Numbered from the stretch's first letter, positions 1-11,683 are shown. The stretch: 64,000 nt of DNA from Salidesulfovibrio brasiliensis JCM 12178 (GCF_001311825.1 NZ_BBCB01000001.1:1-64000), one strand, 5' to 3'. Translations and numbers: made by a program. The notes: a model not told the origin generated them from the letters alone.

Positions 1-376
1 TGCCGCCGGTGGCCAGCAGGTCGTCGATGACCAGCACCTTTTCGCCTTCTTCAAGGGCGTCGGCGTGCATGCAGAGGGTGTCGGTGCCGTATTCGAGGTC
101 GTAGGTCACACATTTGGTTTCATAGGGCAGCTTGCCCGGCTTACGGACCGGAACGAAGCCGATGCCCATCTTGTAGGCCAGCGGTGCGCCGAAGATGAAG
201 CCGCGCGCTTCTGCGGCAACGATCTTGGTGGCACCGCAGTCCTTGAATTTCTCGGCGAGGCAGTCCACCGTGTGCCGGAAGGCGTTGGGGTCGGAAAGCA
301 TCGGCGTTATGTCGAAAAAGACAATTCCTTCTTTGGGATAGTTGGGAATGTCGCGAATATGGGAACGCAGGTCCAT
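1..376 (-). CDS. apt: Adenine phosphoribosyltransferase (3' end cut by window edge)
   Basis: Purine salvage enzyme that joins adenine to PRPP to give AMP in the cytosol. The visible 125 N-terminal residues read [18 protein letters not shown] with the family's FFDITPML and AEARGFIFG segments, and the PRPP-binding loop [12 protein letters not shown] lies right at the left edge. The ATG at 374-376 (minus strand) has a GGAGG-type ribosome site (minus-strand aaggaggatc) just upstream. It is transcribed divergently from rsmA. The C-terminal third lies outside the window. Identification is secure. Confidence 0.95.
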   Translation of the reverse strand, partial: MDLRSHIRDIPNYPKEGIVFFDITPMLSDPNAFRHTVDCLAEKFKDCGATKIVAAEARGFIFGAPLAYKMGIGFVPVRKPGKLPYETKCVTYDLEYGTDTLCMHADALEEGEKVLVIDDLLATGG

Positions 377-505
377 TGTGATCCTCCTTGAAATATGATT
401 TCGTTTAAGTACGTTTCCGTAAAGGAAAATGTCAATCGGTTGATCGGCGGTCGTGAATGCGGTATGAGGACCGATTCTGTTAGCGACATTAGCAAAAGGC
501 AAACC

Positions 506-1273
506 ATGTCAGGCGAGTATCACAGGGCAAAAAAGAGCCTCGGGCAGAACTTTCTGGTGGACGATAACGTCTGCAGGAGGATAGCCGAGGCCGTTTGCCG
601 TCAGCCGGGCGATCGTTGTATAGAGATCGGCCCGGGTAAGGGTGCGATCACGCGGTTCATAATGGACTGTGTAGACGAGTACCGCGTTATTGAGCGTGAC
701 GACGAGCTTGCCGACAGACTGGAGGAGTATCCCGAACTGGACGTGGTTCGCATGGATGCGCTCCGGTACCCGTGGCAGGATTTGGATGACTCGTGGAAAA
801 TCGCCGGCAATCTGCCCTATAACATCGGTTCAAAGCTCATATGGGACATTGTGAGCCTTACAGGCTGCCACTGCGTCTTCATGGTTCAGCATGAGGTGGC
901 GTTGCGTTTGACCGCCGACCCCGGTTCGCGTCAGTATGGCGCTTTGACCGCCTGGGTGAACAATTTTGCCACCACAAAGTATCTTTTCAAGGTCCCGCCC
1001 ACGGTATTTCGGCCAAAACCGAAAGTGGACTCGGCGGTGGTAGAATTTGTCCCGTTGCCGCCGAGGGAGCGCCCGGAAGAGCCGGGAAAGCTGGCAGACC
1101 TGCTGCACATGTGTTTCCAGAAGCGGCGCAAGCAGCTTGGTAACATATTGAAATCAAAAATGAATGATCGTGTTTCAGCGTGGTTTCAGGAGGGTGAAGC
1201 AAAGGTTACCGATAGGCCGGAAAATCTTACACCAATGATGTTCCGGGAGCTCTCGACCCTTGTTTTTTCTTGA
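506..1273 (+). CDS. rsmA: 16S rRNA (adenine1518-N6/adenine1519-N6)-dimethyltransferase
   Basis: Also called KsgA. It dimethylates two adjacent adenines near the 3' end of 16S rRNA late in 30S assembly, using S-adenosylmethionine. The 255-aa product begins [19 protein letters not shown], the usual start of the family, which is why I chose the ATG at 506 over upstream in-frame codons. The SAM motif [10 protein letters not shown] is near residue 45 and the catalytic NLPYNIGS near residue 100. The C-terminal helical domain carries [10 protein letters not shown]. It stands alone, divergent from apt. Length and motifs are normal. Confidence 0.95.
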   Translation: MSGEYHRAKKSLGQNFLVDDNVCRRIAEAVCRQPGDRCIEIGPGKGAITRFIMDCVDEYRVIERDDELADRLEEYPELDVVRMDALRYPWQDLDDSWKIAGNLPYNIGSKLIWDIVSLTGCHCVFMVQHEVALRLTADPGSRQYGALTAWVNNFATTKYLFKVPPTVFRPKPKVDSAVVEFVPLPPRERPEEPGKLADLLHMCFQKRRKQLGNILKSKMNDRVSAWFQEGEAKVTDRPENLTPMMFRELSTLVFS

Positions 1274-1302
1274 TTCTATTCGAAAAAAAGGCGCATTCCC
1301 TA

Positions 1303-1331
1303 TTGACGGAACACGGAAAAATCTGTTTTAG
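1303..1331 (+). promoter_or_regulatory. Possible sigma-70 promoter before the HU gene
   Basis: TTGACG (1303-1308) is followed after 17 bases by TTTTAG (1326-1331). The -35 is good and the -10 poor. It lies in the 258-base gap between rsmA and the HU gene, which otherwise shows no convincing gene. Position is plausible but unproven. Confidence 0.3.
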
Positions 1332-1531
1332 ATGCGGAGGGAGCTTGCTCGTCTGGCGGATTACCCCGCCATACGGGGCTTAAACGAAAAAAGCTATGCT
1401 TTTGACGGTGTGTTCGACAAAGCTCCCAAGTTGCAAACAAGGGTTGGTAGCGAGCCGGATTCAATTAAGGAATTCAATAGGCTGCAAGGTGCCCGCCCAA
1501 AGGTATCTGAACCATTAGAGGAGGAAGGACA

Positions 1532-1804
1532 ATGACGAAGGCTGAGTTGGTTGTGAAAATTGCTGAAAAGGCCAATCTTACCAAAGCCAATGCTGAACGT
1601 ACCCTCAACGCTTTTATGGAAACCGTTGAGTCTACTCTGGTCAGCGAAGGCAAGCTTACCCTGACCGGCTTCGGCACCTTTATGGTCGAAGAACGCAAGG
1701 AGCGCGTTGGCCGTAACCCCCGTACCGGTGCTGAAATCAAGATCCCTGCCACCAAGGTCGTGAAGTTCCGCCCCGGCAAGATCCTGAAGGAAGCTGTCAA
1801 GTAA
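1532..1804 (+). CDS. hup: HU-family nucleoid DNA-binding protein
   Basis: Small basic dimeric protein that bends and compacts DNA. The 90-aa sequence starts [16 protein letters not shown] and contains the family signature [21 protein letters not shown] (roughly residues 46-66), whose flexible arm with the N-P pair intercalates into the minor groove. A strong ribosome site (gaggaggaagg) sits just upstream of the ATG. The next gene starts 15 bases after the stop and has its own ribosome site, so the two are probably cotranscribed and end at the terminator near 2021-2052. HU and IHF subunits are hard to tell apart here; length and lack of extensions favour HU. Confidence 0.93.
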   Translation: MTKAELVVKIAEKANLTKANAERTLNAFMETVESTLVSEGKLTLTGFGTFMVEERKERVGRNPRTGAEIKIPATKVVKFRPGKILKEAVK

Positions 1805-1819
1805 GGATTGGAGGACATC

Positions 1820-1993
1820 ATGCTGCACGGTGAAACCGTTCACAGCCCGCTCCCGCAAGACCTTCCTTGGTGGATGCCCGACCATTTCGTGTTCTTCGGC
1901 GTTCTGTACGCCGTGCTGGGCATCATCGGTCTGGGTCTGGCCTGGACCGTCTATAAGTCTTGGCAGGATGCGAAGGATCACGCAGAACACTAG
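1820..1993 (+). CDS. 57-aa membrane protein downstream of HU
   Basis: Not a family I can name. ATG at 1820 has a GGAGG ribosome site 5 bases upstream, so I prefer it over the in-frame TTG at 1808. The product begins MLHGETVHSPLPQDLPWWMP, followed by a single hydrophobic helix (about residues 23-43, FFGVLYAVLGIIGLGLAW) and a short charged, His-containing tail (KSWQDAKDHAEH). The WWMPDH segment before the helix looks like an interfacial element. It shares a transcript and terminator with HU, and codon use matches its neighbours. It is probably a genuine small inner-membrane protein of unknown role. Confidence 0.7.
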   Translation: MLHGETVHSPLPQDLPWWMPDHFVFFGVLYAVLGIIGLGLAWTVYKSWQDAKDHAEH

Positions 1994-2020
1994 GCGTGAC
2001 TGTTTGAAATCGTAAAAGAA

Positions 2021-2052
2021 AAGCCCGCTGCCTCTTGGCAGCGGGCTTTTTT
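2021..2052 (+). terminator. Rho-independent terminator after the HU operon
   Basis: Perfect 12-bp stem aagcccgctgcc / ggcagcgggctt with a TCTT loop, followed by a T run. It closes the HU and small-membrane-protein transcript. Confidence 0.93.
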
Positions 2053-2157
2053 ATACCTTATCCAGTATTTTCTTGCATTGTCGAAAAACAGCGTGTAATA
2101 GGTGTTCTCTTGATTTTGCCGCCGGATGAACCGGTGGCGCAAAGGGAGGTGATTTCC

Positions 2158-2355
2158 TTGCCCGGTGTTTATCTCGACGATAGTGACAGCTTCGACATTT
2201 CCCTGCGTCGGTTTAAGAAGCAGGTGGAAAAGGCCGGAATCCTGTCCGAGCTGAAGAAGCGTCAGCACTACGAGAAGCCGAGCGTGCAGCGTAAGAAAAA
2301 GAAAGCTGCCGCCAAGAAGCGTCTCGCCAAGAAGCTCCGTAAGATGAGATCCTAA
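2158..2355 (+). CDS. rpsU: 30S ribosomal protein S21
   Basis: Small basic ribosomal protein that contacts the 16S rRNA near the anti-Shine-Dalgarno region. The 65-aa product reads [20 protein letters not shown] and ends in a Lys/Arg-rich tail ([18 protein letters not shown]), matching S21 in length and composition. The start is TTG at 2158, chosen because a near-perfect ribosome site aagggaggtgat lies just before it and the next in-frame start would remove conserved residues. It opens the classical macromolecular-synthesis cluster (rpsU to rpoD). The TTG combined with a very strong ribosome site is worth noting. Confidence 0.93.
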   Translation: MPGVYLDDSDSFDISLRRFKKQVEKAGILSELKKRQHYEKPSVQRKKKKAAAKKRLAKKLRKMRS

Positions 2356-2357
2356 TC

Positions 2358-2797
2358 ATGCTGCAAAGCCGCATAGATAAGGACTACATCCAGCTTACAA
2401 GGCCAAGGAAGAAGTCAAGGTGGCCGTCTTGAGACTCCTCAAGGCGGCCATTAAGAACACTTCTGTCGAGTTGGGGCGTGATCCCAATGAGGCGGAGTTG
2501 CTTGAGATTATCCTTCGTCAGGCCAAACAGCGCCGTGAGTCCATTGAGCAGTACCGGGCCGGAGGTCGCGACGACCTTGCAGACCGTGAAGCTGCGGAAC
2601 TCATCGTGCTTGAAGACTATCTGCCCAAGCAGTTGTCCGATGATGAAACGGCTGCCGAGATCGATGCAATCATCGTCGAAGTCGGTGCCGAGAGCATGAA
2701 AGACATGGGCCAGGTCATGAAGCTGCTCAACGAGCGCTTCAAGGGTCGCATCGACGGCCGCAAGGCCAGCGAAGCCGTCAAGGCCAAACTTTCCTAA
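2358..2797 (+). CDS. GatB/YqeY-domain protein (frameshift near 2393)
   Basis: YqeY-type protein, a homologue of the C-terminal tRNA-binding domain of the GatB amidotransferase subunit, of uncertain cellular role. The ATG two bases after rpsU gives MLQSRIDKDYIQ. The rest (AKEEVKVAVLRLLKAAIKNT, then EDYLPKQLSDDE, and a C-terminal GRIDGRKASEAVKAKL) is in another frame. Adding one base in atccagcttac (about 2393) joins them into 146 residues, the normal YqeY length. I read this as a sequencing deletion. The rpsU-yqeY-dnaG-rpoD order is widely conserved. Confidence 0.85.
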
Positions 2798-2818
2798 TCC
2801 CTGCTACAGCGGGTTCTT

Positions 2819-5127
2819 ATGGAATCCAGAACGCTACGACTCCTCGAATTTAATCGTGTCTTGGAGACGCTGGCAGCGCATGCCGTTTCCGAAGCCGGAT
2901 CAAAGGCATGCCTCGAAGTGCGTCCCCTCAGAGACCGCGACGCCGTTTCCCACGCCGGGGAACTGCTGCGTCAGGCTGCGCACTGGGTCGGCGACGCCCG
3001 TATCAAGTTGGTGCCGTTTCCCGATCTATCCGGAATGTTTGCCGCTATTGATGAACAGAAGGCTCCCACCTCGATCAGGACGACCTGTTCGCGCTGCGTG
3101 TGGTCTTCGGTCAGGCCGAAACCGTGCGGGAATCGCTTTCCAAATACGAAGAGCGCGGCTGGGACGAGCTCAACGACACGGTCTTCAACACGCCGTGGCC
3201 GCAGGCAGCCGCTTCAGGCATCAACCGTTGCCTCGATCCCGAAGGCAGGATCAAGGACGAGAGTACCCCCGAACTTTCCGATGTCCGCCGTGAAATCCGC
3301 AATATTCATCAGCGCTGTACCCGTCATGTGAAGGATTACGTCCTGCGCGAGGACCTTTCCCACGCGCTTCAGGACGAGTTCATGACCGTCTCCGCGGACC
3401 GCTATGTCCTGCCGCTTAAAGCAAATTTCAAGGGCAGGGTGCAGGGCATCATTCACGACTATTCCCAGTCGGGCGAGACCTGCTACTTCGAGCCCATGTT
3501 CCTTGTGGAGACCAACAACCGTCTTCAGGAACTCAAGCGCGAGGAGCGCGAAGAAGAGCTGAAGGTTCTTCGTTATCTGACCGATCTTGTTCGCCGCGAA
3601 CGCGACGCAGTGCTCGGGGCCTATGAAAGCCTCGTCACTCTGGACGTCCTCATGGCCAAGGTCGCGCTGGGCGACGCGCTTGACGGGACCGTCATCGAGG
3701 TGCGCGAGGGCGCGGTCCCCAATCTCAAGCAGGTGCGACATCCGTTGCTGGCTCAGACCGGCAACGTGCAGGCGCTTGACATTTCTCTGGTGGAAGGCGC
3801 CCGCTCGCTGGTGGTCAGCGGCGGCAACGCAGGCGGTAAGACTGTCTGCCTGAAGACCCTCGGTCTTGCCGCGCTCATGGCCATGTCCGGGCTTCCGGTC
3901 CCGGCTGACGAAGGCAGCGTACTGCCGCCGTGGAAGGACATCTTTGTTGTCATGGGCGACGAGCAGAGTCTGGACGAGCATGTCAGCACGTTCACCGCAC
4001 AGATTTCCTACATTCGCCGCGTTTGGGATCTGGTAGACGAAAACTCCCTGTTCATTCTCGATGAATTCGGGGCCGGTACCGACCCCACGCAGGGGGCTGC
4101 CCTTGCTCAGGCGGTCATCGACAGCCTGCTGGAGCGCCGGGCCATGTCCGTGGTGGCGACCCATTTCCCCGCGCTCAAGGCATACGCCATGGCTACCGAA
4201 GGCGTTCGCGCGGCCTGTGTGCTTTTCGATCCGAGCACCAAGCAGCCGCTTTTTCAACTTGCCTACGATCAAGTCGGCGCATCCATCGCGCTTGATGTTG
4301 CCCGTGAAAACGGCCTGCCCGAGGATATTCTCGACAAGGCCGAGCGGTATCTGCTCATGGACGGCTCCGACACGTCGGCCGTGCTTGATCGCCTCAACGC
4401 TCTGGCTGTCGAGCGTGAAAAGGAAATCCGTGAAGCCGCGGATCAGCGGCGCAGGATGGAGCACAAGCGCGAAACCCTCGAAGCAGATTTTGAGCGCAAG
4501 AAGGGAAGGCTTATCAAAGAGATACAGTCTGAAGCCCAGAATGTCGTCCACCAGTGGAAGAAGGATCGCATCAGCCGCAAACAGGCCCAGAAGAAGCTCG
4601 CCGACGCTCGTGAAAAGCTGGCAGAAGCCGACAAACCCGCAGTCAAGGCCCAAAAGCCTGTTTTCTCGTTCGAGTCCTTGAAACAGGGCATGAAAGTGAC
4701 GTATACAGCTTGGAACCGCGAGGGCGAGATTGTCGAGATAAACCAGCGAAAGAAGCAGGCCAAGGTTGATGTCGGCGGCGTGGCCATGTGGGTCAAGGCC
4801 GAGCATCTTCAGCCAGCTTCCGGCGGTCAGGCTCCTGCTGCCCCGAAGGGCGGCAAGGTCAAGGGCGATCCTGTCGATTCAATCGTAACGCTTTCTCTTG
4901 ACCTGCGCGGACGCCGGGCTGATGAAGCGCTGGCCGAGCTGGACCGCTTTCTTGACGAGGCGCTTCTGAAGGGCGCTGGTCGTCTGGAGATCGTCCACGG
5001 CAGGGGGACCGGGGCCCTGCGTCGCGAGATACATGAATTTTTGAAGCACTATCCGGCCGTTGCATCGTTCAACCTCGCACCCGAGGACATGGGCGGGGAC
5101 GGCATGACCGAAGTGTCGCTTACGTAA
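2819..5127 (+). CDS. mutS2: MutS2-family endonuclease/ATPase (frameshift near 3064)
   Basis: MutS2 is a MutS relative linked to suppression of homologous recombination and to collided-ribosome rescue. The N-terminal 80 residues (MESRTLRLLEFNRVLETLAA) are in one frame and the rest in another. One extra base in the C run of gctcccacctc (about 3064) gives a continuous 769-aa product, the family norm. Visible elements are the ATPase Walker A GGNAGGKTV (about residue 341), FILDEFGAGTDP as Walker B, a long Lys/Glu-rich coiled coil, and a C-terminal Smr nuclease domain (LDLRGRRADEAL, then IVHGRGTGALR). It sits 21 bases after yqeY and 12 before dnaG, in one operon. The frameshift is probably artefactual. 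Confidence 0.9.
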
Positions 5128-5139
5128 GCCGGAGGGCTT

Positions 5140-6883
5140 GTGGATCGCAGCGCCGTCGAGGCCGTGAAAGCTCGCACCAATATTGCGGAGGTGGTCCGCC
5201 GTTATGTCGACCTGAAGCCCGTTTCCGGACGGTGGATGGGCGCGTGCCCGTTCCATCAGGAAACCAAGCCGTCCATGAGCGTGAACGAGGACGAAGGGTT
5301 TTTCTACTGCTTCGGCTGTCAGGCTTCCGGCGACGTCATAGATTTTTACATGCGCATCAATGGGCTGGAGTTCCGTGATGCGCTTGAACAACTGGCCCTT
5401 GAGGCCGGGATCGAGCTGAAGGGGTTCCGCCGTGATCCTCAGGAGCAGGAGCGCAGCAGAAAGAAGAAACTCTACCTCGACATGCACGAGGAGGCACAGC
5501 ATTTCTTTAGTAACTGCCTCGGCCATGCTGTGGGACAGCCTGCGCGGGACTATCTGCAACGTCGCGGCATGGCGCCTGAAATCATTGAGGCCTTCGGGCT
5601 TGGTTTCAGCCCGGACGACTGGCACGGACTCGATAATTATCTGCGGAGCCGAGGAAGAAAATCCGAAGAAGGCGTTGAGGCCGGACTTCTTTCCAAGAAT
5701 CAAAAAGGCAATATTTACGACCGTTTCCGTGGGAGGCTCATCTTCCCGATTAAAAATCTTTCGGGTAAGGTCATTGCCTTTGGCGGCAGAATAATTACTG
5801 ATGGAGAACCCAAGTACCTGAACAGCAGTGATTCTCCCATCTACAAGAAGGGTGAACACCTGTACGGCTTGGACGTGGCGAGGAGGCGCATGAATGTATC
5901 CCGGCGGGCGCTGCTTACCGAAGGATACATGGATGTCTTGTCGCTGCATCAGTACGGATACACCGATGCCTGCGGGGTATTGGGAACCGCGCTGACGACC
6001 GATCAGGTCAAAAGGCTGGCCGGGCTTTGCAACCGCGTTGACCTCGTTTTCGACGGAGACGGGGCAGGGCGCAAGGCGGCCTTGAAGAGCAGCCGCATGA
6101 TACTTCTGCAGGGCGCAAAGTGTCGTGTGGTCATGTTGCCGGACGGCAAGGACGTTGACGACGTGCTTCAGGAGCACGGGCGGGACGGTTTCGAAGCATG
6201 TCTGGAGAGCGCGCGTGACGGGCTGGATTTTTGCCTCAAGACGCTGCGCGACGATTTTTCGCCTCGCGAGATCATGGATTGGGCCGGGAGTTTTCTCTCG
6301 GAACTGCGTGATCCTGCGTTGGCGGCGTTCTTTCTTCCGAGGCTGGCCAACGGACTGGGTTTGTCCGAGGCCGAGCTCAGGCGCACGGCGCCTGCGGGAA
6401 AAGGTACTCGCAATGACCCGCCTGCCCCAAAGGCTGGCAAGGTCATCCAGATGCCCAAGACGCAGGCGGCCACGGGAAGAGCGAACAAGAACGATAGGAT
6501 TTATCTGCAGTTTTGCATCAAGTATCCGGATTACATTCCGCATCTTGATCAGCAGCAGATGCATACCGTGTTTTCCACCGACAGGGCGAAGGCATTGTGG
6601 GATAAACTCCGAACAGTGCAGCCCGGCGAAGACATTCTTTCGCGGCTGAATGAACAAGAAAAGCGGTTTTACATTCAGTGCCGGAACCAGTTGGCGGAAA
6701 ACCCCTTGTCCGGGCAGGAGTTGCAGCAGGAGTGGGATTTTATTTGCCACTCGATTTATGAAACCCAGAAGAAGAATTATCTTCGGCAGCTAAGGGAAAA
6801 CATGCGGCTTGCCCAGGAGCAGGGTGACGGAGTGCTCTTGGAGCAGTACCAGCGGGCATATCAGGACTTTTTGGGGAGGAATA

Positions 6884-6891
<8 letters not shown>
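5140..6891 (+). CDS. dnaG: DNA primase
   Basis: Synthesises RNA primers at the replication fork. The GTG start at 5140 has a GGAGG site just upstream. The 583-aa product has the N-terminal CHC2-type zinc finger (CPFH, then YCFGC, about residues 37-65), the catalytic TOPRIM core ([16 protein letters not shown], then [14 protein letters not shown], about residues 256-315) and a C-terminal helicase-binding region (about residues 430-583). Length is normal. Its last 8 bases overlap the start of rpoD, so the two are translationally coupled. Confidence 0.95.
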
Positions 6892-8640
<1,749 letters not shown>

Positions 8641-8647
8641 CTCCAGC

Positions 8648-8684
8648 GGCGGGGGAAGCAAGCGCTTCCCCCGCCTTTCTTTTT
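8648..8684 (+). terminator. Rho-independent terminator after rpoD
   Basis: Twelve-bp stem ggcgggggaagc / gcttcccccgcc followed by tttctttttg. It ends the rpsU-rpoD cluster before cobD. Confidence 0.9.
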
Positions 8685-8699
8685 GCCATAAGCTGAATC

Positions 8700-9635
8700 A
8701 TGGACCCGCTTGTCGACTACCGCATAACCATCGTTTTTCTCGCCTTCCTGCTGGACGTCGCGCTTGGTGATCCGACGTGGCTCTATCACCCTGTGCGGGT
8801 AATCGGTCACGTGATCGATCTGCTGGAACGTCCCGCGCGGAGATTGTCGCTGATCGGCCTGAAGGCTTCCGGCGCAGTGGCAGTGCTGTTCCTGACGGCT
8901 GCCGTCTACACGATAATATCCATGATAATCGGGCTTGATGGAATCGGCATCATTCTGGCCGTGTGGCTTGCCTATTCCGGGCTGGCGCTCAAGTGCCTTC
9001 TGGACGAAGGGGAGCGGGTGCGCCGGTTTCTGCAAGCGGGAGATGTTGAAGGCGCGCGGCAACAGCTTGGCTATCTTGTCAGCCGGGATACCTCACAAAT
9101 GGAGGAGTCCGACATTCGGCGTTCGCTTGCCGAAACCCTTTCCGAAAATTTCAGCGACGGATTCGTGGCACCGTTCTTCTATCTGGTCCTTTTTGGCCCC
9201 GCAGCGCAGTGGGCATACAAGGCCGTCAATACGTTCGATTCCATGTGGGGATACAGGAACGAGCGTTTTCGCGAACTCGGCTGGTTTGCCGCGCGGCTGG
9301 ATGACGTGCTTAATTACGTTCCGGCCCGTCTGAGCGTTTTGCTCCTTATGGCGGCCCGACTCCGTTTCGGCATGAAGCTGTGGCGTGACATCGCTTCGGA
9401 CGCCCGGACGATGGGGAGCCCCAATGCCGGGTGGCCCATGGCCGCCTGTGCCTACCTTATCGGTTCACGCATGGGCGGCCCTACGGTTTACGACGGCGTG
9501 GTCAAGGACAAGCCGGTTCTCGGCAGCGGGGGAGACTGGGGCGACGCGCAGCTTGAGACGCTCAGAGTCACGCTTCTCCGTGCCGGTTGGATTGCACTCG
9601 GCTGCGCGCTTCTTTTGCTGACGTTCTTCATCTAG
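8700..9635 (+). CDS. cobD: Adenosylcobinamide-phosphate synthase (CobD/CbiB)
   Basis: Integral membrane enzyme that attaches aminopropanol or its phosphate to adenosylcobyric acid in B12 synthesis. The 311 residues show the family pattern: an early transmembrane helix, LGDPTWLYHPVRVIG (about residues 22-36), LAETLSENFSDGFVAPFFY (about residues 144-162), VNTFDSMWGYRNERF, and a final hydrophobic helix. The length is standard. No riboswitch is visible in the short gap after the rpoD terminator and no other B12 gene lies nearby. It ends at a terminator shared with the convergent mop gene. Confidence 0.93.
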   Translation: MDPLVDYRITIVFLAFLLDVALGDPTWLYHPVRVIGHVIDLLERPARRLSLIGLKASGAVAVLFLTAAVYTIISMIIGLDGIGIILAVWLAYSGLALKCLLDEGERVRRFLQAGDVEGARQQLGYLVSRDTSQMEESDIRRSLAETLSENFSDGFVAPFFYLVLFGPAAQWAYKAVNTFDSMWGYRNERFRELGWFAARLDDVLNYVPARLSVLLLMAARLRFGMKLWRDIASDARTMGSPNAGWPMAACAYLIGSRMGGPTVYDGVVKDKPVLGSGGDWGDAQLETLRVTLLRAGWIALGCALLLLTFFI

Positions 9636-9643
9636 ATCAAAAA

Positions 9644-9671
9644 AAGGCGGCCCTCCGAAGAGGGCCGCCTT
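9644..9671. terminator. Bidirectional terminator between cobD and mop
   Basis: Perfect 12-bp stem aaggcggccctc / gagggccgcctt with a CGAA tetraloop. A T-rich run follows on the plus strand and a longer run of seven T on the minus strand, so it can serve both convergent genes. Confidence 0.9.
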
Positions 9672-9691
9672 GTTCTTCATAGGCCTCAGTG

Positions 9692-9901
9692 TCAGTCTTT
9701 GACGACCATGACGCTGGAAGCTTTTATCATGGCCTTTACCTCATCTCCTTCCTTCAGGCCCATTCGCTCGACAGAGTTCATGGTGATGATGGAGACGACT
9801 TCGACCCCCGGGGTCACCTCAATGAGAATCTCGGCATTGACTGCGCCGGGAGTGACCTTTTTCACTTTTCCGGGGATCAGGTTGCGTGCGCTCAGTTTCA
9901 T
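9692..9901 (-). CDS. Molybdopterin/molybdate-binding TOBE (Mop) protein
   Basis: A 69-aa single Mop/TOBE domain starting MKLSARNLIPGKVKKVTPGA, then NAEILIEVTPG and a C-terminal MIKASSVMVVKD. Stand-alone Mops (molbindins) form hexamers that bind molybdate or tungstate as an intracellular store or buffer. Molybdenum or tungsten handling suits a sulfate reducer with formate dehydrogenases, but no transporter or cofactor gene is adjacent. A promoter must lie between it and the hisF terminator upstream. Identity is good; the ligand is inferred. Confidence 0.9.
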   Translation of the reverse strand: MKLSARNLIPGKVKKVTPGAVNAEILIEVTPGVEVVSIITMNSVERMGLKEGDEVKAMIKASSVMVVKD

Positions 9902-9996
9902 GGTGGTATGCTCCTTGTGGTTTTGGGATTGTCTACCATCATGTGTGGGGTGGTGTGGCTCTGCAATTATAATGAGACGGGGTATGCCAAAAAGAA

Positions 9997-10022
9997 AGGC
10001 CCCCGTCCTGAGACGAGGGCCT
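9997..10022 (-). terminator. Rho-independent terminator after hisF
   Basis: Eleven-bp stem with one C-A mismatch (plus-strand arms aggcccccgtc and gacgagggcct), followed on the minus strand by tttcttttt. It ends the hisH-hisF transcript. Confidence 0.8.
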
Positions 10023-10045
10023 GATGGGAATTCTTTATGTAATTA

Positions 10046-10825
10046 TTACCATACAGTACGCGTGGGTACGCCCTGTTCGGCTATGTACTTCTTGATGTCC
10101 GGTACCGTCCATTCGCCGTAATGGACAATAGAGGCGATGAGCGCTGCGGTGGCCCGGCCCTTGGTTACGGCTTCCACCATGTGCGACGGGTGGCCCGCGC
10201 CGCCGGAGGCGATGATGGGGATGTGCACGGATTCAGCAATGAGTTTGGTCAATTCGATGTCGTAGCCGTCCTTGGTGCCGTCGGCATCAATGGAGTTCAG
10301 GCAGATTTCACCCGCACCGAGCGCCTCACAGGTCTTGGCCCAGTCGAGGGCGTCGATGCCCATGTGTTTGCGGCCGCCGTGAATGACGATCTCAAAGCCC
10401 GAAGGAATGTCTTCGGACACTTCCACGCGCTTGACGTCCATGCCCAGCACAATGCACTGGGAGCCGAACCGGGCTGCGCCTTCGCTGATGATGTCCGGGT
10501 TCTTGACCGCCCCGGAGTTCACCGAGACCTTCTCCGCACCGGCCAGCAGCACGTCACGCATGTCATTGACGGTGTTGATTCCGCCGCCAACGGAGAACGG
10601 GATGAAGATCTGCTTGGCGACGTTCTCGACAACATCGAGGAAGATACCGCGCCCTTCGGACGAGGCGGTGATGTCGTAGAAGACGATTTCGTCAGCGCCG
10701 TCCTCGTAGTACTTGCGCGCTGTCTCCACCGGATCGCCGATGTCCACGTTGTTCTTGAACTTGACGCCCTTGGTCAGGCGTCCGTCACGGACGTCGAGGC
10801 AGGGGATGACACGTTTACTCAGCAT
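10046..10825 (-). CDS. hisF: Imidazole glycerol phosphate synthase, cyclase subunit
   Basis: TIM-barrel subunit that uses ammonia from HisH to turn PRFAR into imidazole glycerol phosphate and AICAR in histidine synthesis. The 259-aa product begins [20 protein letters not shown], placing the first catalytic Asp in CLDV, and the second lies in LGMDVKR (about residue 130). The phosphate loops SVGGGI and [10 protein letters not shown] are present. Its start overlaps the end of hisH by 11 bases, which suits equimolar production of the heterodimer. Length is typical. Confidence 0.96.
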   Translation of the reverse strand: MLSKRVIPCLDVRDGRLTKGVKFKNNVDIGDPVETARKYYEDGADEIVFYDITASSEGRGIFLDVVENVAKQIFIPFSVGGGINTVNDMRDVLLAGAEKVSVNSGAVKNPDIISEGAARFGSQCIVLGMDVKRVEVSEDIPSGFEIVIHGGRKHMGIDALDWAKTCEALGAGEICLNSIDADGTKDGYDIELTKLIAESVHIPIIASGGAGHPSHMVEAVTKGRATAALIASIVHYGEWTVPDIKKYIAEQGVPTRTVW

Positions 10826-11456
10826 CGGCGGCCTCCAGACAGTACTTGTGGAAATTCTTGAGCATTTTCAGTCCGGGCCGTCCGCTCTTTTCCGGGTGGA
10901 ACTGGACCGCCCAGAGGCCAGCACGGCCATGCACCGAGCAGAAATCGCGTCCGTAGCGGGTGACGCCGATTACGAACTCTTGCTTCGGAGCCGGGAAGTA
11001 GCTGTGGACGAAATAGAAATTGGCTTCGGGGTCGATCCCGGCAAAGAGTTCACATTCCTGCTGCAGCTCAATGGTGTTCCATCCCATGTGGGGAACGCGG
11101 ATGGGGTCGCCTTCGTAGTCTTCCCATGAAGGGTTGAAGAGGCGGCATTCTCCGGGGATGACGGCCAGCGCCTTGGTGTCGTTTTCTTCTGAATAGTCCA
11201 GAAGAATCTGGCAGCCGACGCAGATGCCGAGCATGGGCTTTTCCTGCCAGATGAGGCTTTTGAGGATTTCATCCTTGCCGCCGCTAAGCAGTTCGTCCAT
11301 GGCCTGTCCCGCAGCGCCGACGCCGGGAAAGATGATCCCGTCGGCCTTGTCGAGCCGTTCAGGGTCGTTGGTGATTTCGTTTTCGATTCCGAGATGGTCC
11401 AATGCGCGCTTCACACTGGTTTGGTTCCCGGCGTTATATTCAAAGATTGCCAGCAT
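10815..11456 (-). CDS. hisH: Imidazole glycerol phosphate synthase, glutaminase subunit
   Basis: Class I glutamine amidotransferase supplying ammonia to HisF. I chose the ATG at 11456 because a GGAGG site precedes it and the product then begins [14 protein letters not shown], as is usual. The 213 residues carry the nucleophile in LGICVGCQ (about residue 80) and the catalytic His-Glu in VQFHPEKSG near the C-terminus. The common GICLGMQ is GICVGCQ here, a tolerated variation. It is the first gene of a two-gene his operon; no other his genes are in the window. Confidence 0.95.
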   Translation of the reverse strand: MLAIFEYNAGNQTSVKRALDHLGIENEITNDPERLDKADGIIFPGVGAAGQAMDELLSGGKDEILKSLIWQEKPMLGICVGCQILLDYSEENDTKALAVIPGECRLFNPSWEDYEGDPIRVPHMGWNTIELQQECELFAGIDPEANFYFVHSYFPAPKQEFVIGVTRYGRDFCSVHGRAGLWAVQFHPEKSGRPGLKMLKNFHKYCLEAADAE

Positions 11457-11641
11457 ATTGGCCTCCAAGAAGTTTCTTTCATTCCAGCGAGTAGTGAAAT
11501 TCACTGCGGATTGCAAGCCGTTTGCATGATAAATGCGATTTTTGACGTTATTGAATGAGAATGAATCCTGTTTGACAAAAGTGTAGAATTTGCTGGGCTG
11601 CTGATTTCGGCTAACGGGTTGAAATGCGATGACTATTCAAA

Positions 11642-11656
11642 TGGCACGCGGATTGA
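11642..11656 (+). promoter_or_regulatory. Possible sigma-54 promoter
   Basis: tggcacgcggattga resembles the RpoN consensus TGGCACG-N4-TTGC, with an A where the -12 C should be. It lies 28 bases before the start of the small membrane gene at 11684. A transcript from it would have a leader of about 16 bases, enough for the ribosome site. One mismatch falls in the important GC element, so it is tentative. Confidence 0.35.
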
Positions 11657-11683
11657 AGAGGAAAGGGCAAAAAGGAGCACACC

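Noticed and set aside
1332-1535. 67-codon open frame before the HU gene
   Set aside because: No ribosome site, no recognised sequence, and it overlaps the likely promoter region and the HU ribosome site.
4879-6750. Long open frame on the minus strand under mutS2 and dnaG
   Set aside because: High G+C third positions give long antisense frames; the plus strand has complete MutS2 and primase motifs.
11493-11505. agtgaaattcact palindrome before hisH
   Set aside because: Short (13 bp), no regulator known to fit, and no second copy seen; not enough to call an operator.
11552-11572. Fur-box-like ttgaatgagaatgaatcc
   Set aside because: Only loose similarity to the 7-1-7 pattern and no iron gene downstream.
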